Below are positions 57,990 to 64,000 of a stretch of 64,000 nucleotides of DNA, in pieces; position 1 is the first letter of the stretch, and every line of letters starts with the position of its first letter. The notes beneath the pieces were generated by a model, which was not told the origin of the DNA, ran no database searches, and worked only from the letters and a program-made list of their open reading frames with translations. The DNA comes from Torreya grandis (Eukaryota > Streptophyta > Pinopsida > Cupressales > Taxaceae). The stretch is taken from assembly GCA_037957365.1 (NCBI GenBank), contig JARHVA010005485.1:712001-776000 (forward strand). Reading direction: 5' to 3'. A program made the position numbers and the translations under genes.

Positions 57990-59370
57990 ACTTCAAGAAT
58001 TGAAGTGTTTCAAATGATGCCCATTATGAGGTAGAGAAAAGGGTGTGCCATCTTGATACTTCAACAAGAAGCTATTTTCACCATTTAGTTGATGGATAGT
58101 AAAAGGGCCCCTCCAAAGGGAGTCAAATTTCCCATGCATTCCCTTTGGTTCTCTTCTCTTGTCCCACAACAAGATTTGATCTCCAATTTGGAAATCATGG
58201 TTTTTTTCTTTCTGGTCGAAGAGCTTCTTCACCAGACTTTGATGCATGGAAATTTGGTCCACCACCATAGTTCACCGCTCATCTAGCTCAGTCAAGCACA
58301 TGATCCTCTTATCGATGGAGCTTCCATATGTTTGATCTTCAATTGCCTTAGCCAATTTCAATGCTGGCAATTCCAAGGTGATTGGCATCTCAACATTGAG
58401 ACCATAAAGAAGTTGGAAAGGTGACATACCAATTTCCCTCTTTGGTGTAATTATGTCTTCCCATAGAGCATCAACCAATGCTTTATGCCATGTTTGTTGG
58501 TTATCATCCACTAGCTTCTTGATGATGGTCACCAGGTTCTTATTGCTTGATTCAGCTTGGCCATTCCCTTGTGTAAAATAATCAGAAGAGTGAGAGAGAG
58601 TAATCCCATAGTAAAAATAGAAATAGGTAATCTCCTAGGAAGCGAAACAAGCTATGTTGTCTATGACAATATTCGTTGGGACCCCAAATTTAGAAATGAT
58701 GTTCTCCTTGAGAAAATTTCACACTACTTCTGAAGTAGCATACTTGGTTGGAATAGCTTCAACCCACTTGGTGAAGTAATCTATGGCTGTGAGGACATAA
58801 TCATGTCTAGCACTTGAAGATGGGTTTACAGCACCAATGAAATTGATTCCCCATTACTGAAATGGCTCTTCTATGACCACTAGCTTGAGAAGCAGAGCAT
58901 CTAACTTGGGTCTTCCAATAAAATACTGACATATCTCACATTTTCGTACCCATTTGTATGCATCTTGAAATAGAGTAGGCCAATAATACCTGGCTCATAT
59001 AATCTTATGGGAAGTTACAGAAGTAGAAAAATATCCTCCATAGGCCAAATTATGGAAGGACTTCAAAAGTTGGTTCTGCTACTCTTTATCCACATAGTGA
59101 AGGAACACTCCATCAAGGCTCCTCTTATACAAGCCGTTGTCCCAAAGGATAGAATTAGTATCTTTCAATTTAACAATCCTTTTTTCTTTATGAGATAGAT
59201 AAGCAAGACACTCACCATATGTAAGGAAATGAGAAATATTCAAATACCACTCATTCATGGTGGAGACAAAGAGGATTTTTGGCATGTCTTTAATTTCTTC
59301 TTCTTCATGCCCTACTTCTTCTAGTCTGTTGTCAACAATCAATGGCATAGGCCCCTTCCCCACACTATCT
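57990..59370 (-). pseudogene. Integrase of element 3
   Basis: From right to left: zinc part with HNLAYGGYFS and CEICQYF near 58925-59060; core WGINFIGAV (first D now N), VIDN near 58650 (second D), GNGQAESSNKNLV near 58540-58575 (third residue E kept), ALWEDIITPKREIGMSPFQL and LYGLNVEMPI. The C-terminal part (57993-58268) has DQILLWDKRREPKGMHGKFD, SLWRGPFTI, and ends NGHHLKHFNS. Stops near 58270, 58615 and others. No chromodomain, as in Tat elements. Confidence 0.87.
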
Positions 59371-59399
59371 TCATTGGTTTGATGAATAGATCAAACTCC

Positions 59400-59960
59400 T
59401 AGATTTTAGCAATTGTATTGCCTCTTTTCATCTCAAACTCTTGCTGAGTTAATATGGATTTGACTATGGTGTCAGGAACTAGCGCAGTAGTGTGTGAATT
59501 TAGGATATAGAAGCAAAAATGCTTCACTACCTTTATCACTGCATAAGCATACTTCTCCATGTTTGAGTATTTCAGCTCATGAGCTTTGAGAGAATATCTC
59601 ATGAAAGAAATGGGAGATTCCACACCTTCTTAGTTTTGTTGAACCAAAATTGCTGAAAGTGTGTGCTCAGAAGCATAACTATATATTATGAAATCCTTGT
59701 TATAATCTGGTCAAAAACCAAAATTGGGGCGTGGGCAATAGCTATTTTGATGTCTCAAAATGCTAATTTGCCTTCTTCAGTCCAGTTGAAAGTGGCCTTT
59801 CTCTTCATCATGTTTACAATATGGCGAGTCTTCTCAGCAAACTCGGGGATGAACCTTCGTAAAAAATTCACTTTTCTAAAGAAAGAGTGAACTACAGTCT
59901 TACTTGTGGGCAAAGTAAGCTTCTGAATGGACTTGACTCTTTCTGAGTCAATCTTTATGC
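59400..59960 (-). pseudogene. RNase H (RT-linked) of element 3
   Basis: Minus strand: FRKVNFLRRFIPEFAEKTRH (connection), FIIYSYASEHTLSAILVQQN, then PISFMRYSLKAHELKYSNME, KYAYAVIKVVKHFCFYIL. The first acidic residue of the RNase H strand is not evident. Open piece 59399-59623. Confidence 0.78.
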
Positions 59961-60790
59961 CTTCTTGAGATACAATCTATCTGAGAAGTTTCCCTTTTGT
60001 TACTCCAAAAATAAACTTCTTGGGATTTAAAGAAATGCCATTCTAGAAATAGTGTTCTAGCACTTGTTGCAAATGGCGCACATGGTCAGGGTGATGCTTG
60101 GAAAAAAGTGTTAAATCATCCAAGTATACTACAATGAACTTACCCATATCATATTTGAAATTAAGGTCCATTACTCTTTGAAAAGTGGTGCTAGCATTTA
60201 TTAGGCCAAATAGCATTCTTTGATATGCAAAGGTGCCCCAAGGTGTGGTGAATGTAGTCTTGTGCTAGTCTACTTTACCAACTTCAACTTGATTGTATCT
60301 TGAGAAGCCATCTAGTATTGATAACATCTCTGAACCAATCACTATCTGAAGGACTTGATCCATGATGGGTAGAAGATAGTTATCCTTTAAGGATGACTAA
60401 TTTAAATTTTTGAAGTCCACACAGGCAAATTTTGCCATTCTTATTCCTCACAGGTACTATATTAGCAATCCATGTAGAATGATGGATTGGGAAAATTATT
60501 CTAGCATTCAACATTTTTTGTATTTCAAATAAAATAGTACCTGATATCTTTAGATTGTACTGCTTGGATTTTTTCTTGTAAGGCACCGAGTCACTCTTGA
60601 GAGGGATCTCATGGCAAATTTCTTCAAGCTTGAGTGACTTCAGATCATCCTAGGAGTATGCTAGGACATCCATGTACTGACTAAGTAGAGTAGTGAACTT
60701 GAACTTCTCTTCTTGAGTGCAGCGCTTCCCAATGTTCACCATCTTGGATTTTCTTTGGTACCCATATTTACTTGATCAAACTCCTAGGAG
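59961..60790 (-). pseudogene. Reverse transcriptase of element 3
   Basis: Minus strand: MLNARIIFPIHHSTWIANIV, PVRNKNGKICLC, then a frame slip, later VVYLDDLTLFSKHHPDH (catalytic LDD intact, near 60110-60140), NPKKFIFGVTKGKLL and IVSQEGIKIDSERV. Strongly similar in wording to the RT of element 1. Confidence 0.85.
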
Positions 60791-61049
60791 GAGCTTTAAT
60801 CTATTTGCTGCTATTTGGTGAACCCGTTGTGTTTGTCAAATAGCTTCTCAATGGAAACTAGGCCTTTTGGAATTTTATTTCCTTTAAGTTGTAGGAATTC
60901 TCCACCTGCATTTGCACTTGAGTCAAGGGTTGGTTCAAGCTTTTAAAGTTCACTGCCTTCAAAGTGAAGCTATTGAAATCTATCTTTTTGCTCCAAGAAG
61001 GCAATGATTTGGTTGTCACCATTGAACACTTACCAATGATTGGCATTGT

Positions 61050-61520
61050 CATGCACACTTGGTCAAAACACTAGTTCAATAGTGTACTTGTCTCCCTTAA
61101 AATCAAGGTGAGAAACTAATAGAGTTGCTAAAATAGCCAGTGCATCAGCTTGGTCATTGAATTCCCTAGGTATGGCAGAGATGTTGAAAGCATCAAAGTT
61201 TTCAATTTGATCCCAGACTAAATTGTGGTAGTGGCACAATCTCTTATTTTTGGTTTGATATAGGTTTCTCACCTAAAAAACCACTAGTTCAGCATCTCCT
61301 TTGGCATGAAGGAGTCTGATGCCTTTGTCTTGAGTAGCCCTCAATCCAAGAAATAAAGATTCATACTCAGTGGTATTATTGGTATTGTTGAACTGTAACT
61401 TGTATGAAGAAAGAAAAATATCTCTTTGAGGATATATCAACACAATCCCATCTCTTAACCCGGTAGAGGAGCAGCTGCCATCAAATTCTAGAATCTATAT
61501 CTCATTAGACACTAATTTTT
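61050..61520 (-). pseudogene. Archaeal-type RNase H of element 3, upstream of RT
   Basis: Minus strand: LEFDGSCSSTGLRDGIVLIY, SSYKLQFNNTNNTTEYESLF, LHAKGDAELVVF, then KNKRLCHYHNLVWDQIENFD, FNISAIPREFNDQADALAIL and ELVF.PSVHDN. D, E and D of the RNase H fold are readable. Lies between protease and RT, as in element 1. One stop interrupts before RNLYQT. Confidence 0.82.
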
Positions 61521-61527
61521 CCTTAGA

Positions 61528-61764
61528 TTATTCTCCGTTTGGAGGGGAAGATTCTTCTACACTTGCACTACGCTCCACCAATCCTTCTATTGTTTCATCT
61601 AAACTAATTTTCAGATTGTCACCTTGAGGAGCTTCATCAGATGCCTCATGGACTTCTTCCATGGATAAGAAGTAATTACCCATGCCTAAAGACTCAAACA
61701 AAATTTGAGCTTTAGGTGCTAATGTTTGAGTGACCACATATTTTGCTTCCTTCTTAGGAAGCAA
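61528..61764 (-). pseudogene. Acidic linker of element 3 pol
   Basis: A 78-codon open frame, rich in Glu and Ser (EEVHEASDEAPQGDN), between protease and the archaeal-type RNase H. Not a recognised domain. Confidence 0.5.
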
Positions 61765-62478
61765 TCTCTACATAATGCCTTTGACTAGGATCCTCACCTC
61801 GAATAGTTCCAGGCTCAATTCGCCACCCACATCCTTGTATAAATTTCATCCAAAAAGGATGTCATATGATGCTAGGATGTCAGCCACCAAGACAGTCATC
61901 TTGTTTCTCTTGTCTGGGAATGCTGTAAATGCAAATTAGGCATCCTTGATTTGTCCCAGTAGTGGCACTTATTTGTTCTCCATGGAGAAACATCTCTCGA
62001 ATGTCTTGGTTAGTTTGAGACCAAGAAATTTTTCCACTTTGGCAAGCATGACATTGTCAGAAGTTCTAGAATCAATGATGCAATTGTTCAGCTGATGTCC
62101 ATTTATTAGTAAAGAGACATAAAATGGTTCAATTCTTCTAGGAGAAGTAGGAGGAGTAATGACAAGATTATTCTTGGTGGATGTGTTCTTGGGGGGATCA
62201 ATAGTTACCTTCAGAATTGCTTGTCTTATGGGGATGGATTGGTTCTTTACATATTGAACCAACTTATCTAATTGCTCAAGGTTAGACTGCAGGAATTCAA
62301 ATTCAAACATTTGAATTTTGGTTTTCTTTATATGGTCAATTATGTCAAATGTTTGAAATGAACTAGGTACAGAGGATGGAAGTTCATCCTTTTGATTTTT
62401 GAGAGGGGGAGGACTAGTTTTTGAATTTGAAGTAGAAGGTGTAGGGATGTTTGATGTACTTACCTTTCTTGCAATCAC
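61765..62478 (-). pseudogene. Aspartic protease of element 3
   Basis: The open frame 61969-62478 has an acidic/Ser-Pro linker, then PFYVSLLINGHQLNNCIIDS and RTSDNVMLAKVEKFLGLKLT (family form PFFVSL.INGH.LNNC..DSGAS.NVMP). DSGAS reads DSRTS, so the active site is lost. The rest of the domain continues beyond a stop to about 61800. Confidence 0.82.
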
Positions 62479-62930
62479 TGGGTCCTTTGGCTGGAAAGGT
62501 AGAGTAGTTCCCTGCTTAGCAATTGAAATTGCTAATTGAGGTCGGTCCTCTACTTTTTCTTTATCAGCTTATTGGGCTGATTGATTCTTGGATCAGGTGA
62601 ACACAGAGTATGATCCCTCAACTGCTTTACCTTCACTTTTGGGTTCATCTTGATAATTCAGGAAACTAATATTGGAGTCACCAACTAATTCTTCTTTTTC
62701 CTCTGTGAAGAGATTAGTGTTGTCTTTTGGGTTCAACTCAGGCTAGAAGGAGAAATCTGATTCAGCTTCAAGATATCCCATTTTTGAATTGGTTGGAGGT
62801 GCTTTAATGGCAAGGTTCCCCCATGGGAGAGGAAGATGATCTGTTTTCCCTTGATTCCTGGTAACATTGCCTTGGTATGACTGATTGGGGAATGTCCTCC
62901 TTGGTACATCTCTGCATGAAGGGGCAGATG
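62479..62930 (-). other. Gag/protease linker of element 3
   Basis: Pro-, Ser- and charged-residue-rich reading with stops on minus. No knuckle or other domain recognised. Confidence 0.45.
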
Positions 62931-63780
62931 ACATCCCTTGCACCATTTACTTTCTAAGAGCTATCAACTCATTTACCAGCTTCTACACCATTGGATCAGT
63001 GGTGGATATAGGTGAGTATTTAGAAGATGAAGAGGATTTACTTCTGTTAGGATCTCTCCTTATCTTTCCTACCAAGATAATGTCATCTTCTACCTCAATA
63101 TCCAAATCTTGAGTAGCAGCAAGGTCTATGTGGCCAGCATGTCTTAGCAAAAAACTCACTTCAGGCAGCTATGAGTTGATGAAGAAGCATTTAAGGTTCT
63201 CAGGTGTTGGCTAAGTAATTGTAGGAATCTAGTTCCTCTACTTGTCAAAATTGGTAATGAAGTCTCTCATAGGATCATGAGGTTCATTCATCTATGTAAG
63301 CTAGGCCAGCAAGTCATTCGCATCTTTTACTAGCTTGAACCTAGCTTCAAATTTAGATTTAAGAGTGTCCCAGTCAGTCACTAACCTAGCTTGTAAATGG
63401 TAAAACCAGTCCGTAGTAGCACCTATAGTGTTTCCATAAAAATCCTTACTGCCACGTCCTCAAATTCTATGCCTATCACACCACATGATATATTGAAAGT
63501 TACAATGTGTTCATTAGGATGAAATCTCCTATCACCAAAGAATTTTGAAAAATTATTCCTTCAATTGCATGGTAGCTCATGTAGAGGTGGAGTCAAATTG
63601 AATGGGCTGAATGAGTTACACTAGGGGCCTTGAATTGCCATGATTTGATTATGAAAAAGGGGGATAATAAATTTGGGTGGAATTTGTATAGGTAAAGCTC
63701 TATTGATAGCAGAAAAAGAAGCTCTGCCTTATGTTGGTGTCCTGGTACAGGTAGGAGGAACACTCCTAGATTGTTGAACT
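62931..63780 (-). pseudogene. gag of element 3
   Basis: Read on minus from about 63560: RRFHPNEHIVTFNISCGVIG, VAVRIFMETL, TTDWFYHLQARLVTDWDTLK, SKFEARFKLVKDANDLLA, FITNFDK, LKCFFINS.LPEVSFLLRH. This is the capsid core of Ty3/gypsy Gag (A..WF..L....I.SW..L...F...F). Stops interrupt it. The open minus frame 63593-63847 overlaps only its upstream part. Confidence 0.75.
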
Positions 63781-63960
63781 TGAAGTTGGGGAAGGAACAA
63801 ATCAAAATTTCCCTACTACACCAACTCAAAAATAGGATCAACAACACCTTGGGCTCTCTAACTTCTGGTATAGTGTGGAGTTGCTAGATTATAGAATAAA
63901 AATGAGAAAGAACTGGTCCTACTTCAGCTTGAAGCTTGATTCTTAAAACTACTAGTTCTA

Positions 63961-63978
63961 TCCCTAGTAGAGTCACCA
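63961..63978 (-). other. Primer-binding site of element 3
   Basis: The minus strand reads TGGTGACTCTACTAGGGA, six bases inside the LTR end. It resembles TGGCGACTCTGCTGGGGA sites of some plant Tat elements with only C-to-T/G-to-A changes. The matching tRNA is not assigned with confidence; it is not iMet. Confidence 0.6.
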
Positions 63979-63984
63979 AAAAGC

Positions 63985-64000
63985 TATTGGGTGAATATTT
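63985..64000 (-). repeat. Edge of the 5' LTR of element 3
   Basis: TATTGGGTGAATATTT repeats the left end of the LTR at 54952 (TGTTGGGTGAATATTT) with one G-to-A change. The rest is outside the window. Confidence 0.75.

Larger units (their letters stand above)
54952..64000 (-). mobile_element. Element 3: Tat-lineage Ty3/gypsy element, nested in element 2
   Basis: Minus-strand element. Its 3' LTR starts (left end on +) at TGTTGGGTGAATATTT (54952) and the same words begin again at 63985 (TATTGGGTGAATATTT), right beside a primer-binding site, where the window ends. In between are integrase, RNase H, RT, archaeal-type RNase H, protease and gag, in that order from left to right. The 5 bp before 54952 are AAAAG, the expected target duplication. 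Domains have stops. Confidence 0.85.

Noticed and set aside
54952..57990. Exact right border of the LTR of element 3
   Set aside because: Searched for a CA end followed by a pyrimidine tract on +; no convincing site, so only the left end is given.

Overview
This is repeat-only DNA from a plant nuclear genome. I see no intact host gene, rRNA, tRNA or CRISPR array. It is AT-rich and full of old, stop-riddled LTR retrotransposons and one LINE. Very long Tat-lineage Ty3/gypsy elements, nested insertions and heavy C-to-T/G-to-A decay suggest a large, repeat-dense genome. A gymnosperm is my best guess, but this is inference.

Layout. (1) 1-2162: decayed Ty1/copia-type LTR remnant. (2) 2163-28082: a giant Tat-type Ty3/gypsy element on + with about 4.5-kb LTRs, gag at 7629-9010 and pol at about 18.9-22.9 kb. 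Its LTRs both carry a piece of a host NPF (NRT1/PTR) transporter gene. Inside it, at TSD TATGA, sits element A (9011-18356, +). A is an LTR element without reverse transcriptase whose only ORF codes for a coiled coil, a G-patch and two CCHC zinc knuckles. Inside the 5' LTR of A, at TSD GATAG, sits element B1 (9632-14078, -), a young non-autonomous copia element. (3) 28083-30606: unassigned. (4) About 30607-36776 plus about 41327-41580: an L1-type LINE on - (ORF1 with DUF4283-like region and zinc knuckle; ORF2 with APE endonuclease, RT, zf-RVT and RNase H). It is split by B2 (36782-41321, -, TSD AACAC), an older relative of B1. (5) 41585-44084: AT-rich and repeated non-coding DNA. (6) 44085-54951: Tat element 2 on -, running from its 3' LTR to its gag, where it is broken by (7) Tat element 3 on - (54952 to beyond 64000).

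How the parts relate. Three Tat elements, two copia derivatives, one LINE and element A form nests whose order gives relative ages: element 1 is older than A, and A is older than B1. B1 and B2 share a structure in which integrase and most of RT are gone and a roughly 20-bp array of palindromic ACCGACGTCGGT units stands in their place, with the same motif again in the LTRs. They must have moved using proteins made elsewhere. Elements 1 and 3 have the archaeal-type RNase H upstream of RT, while element 2 has it downstream.

The most interesting observations are the NPF fragment inside the LTRs of element 1, the G-patch element A, and the palindrome array of the B family.
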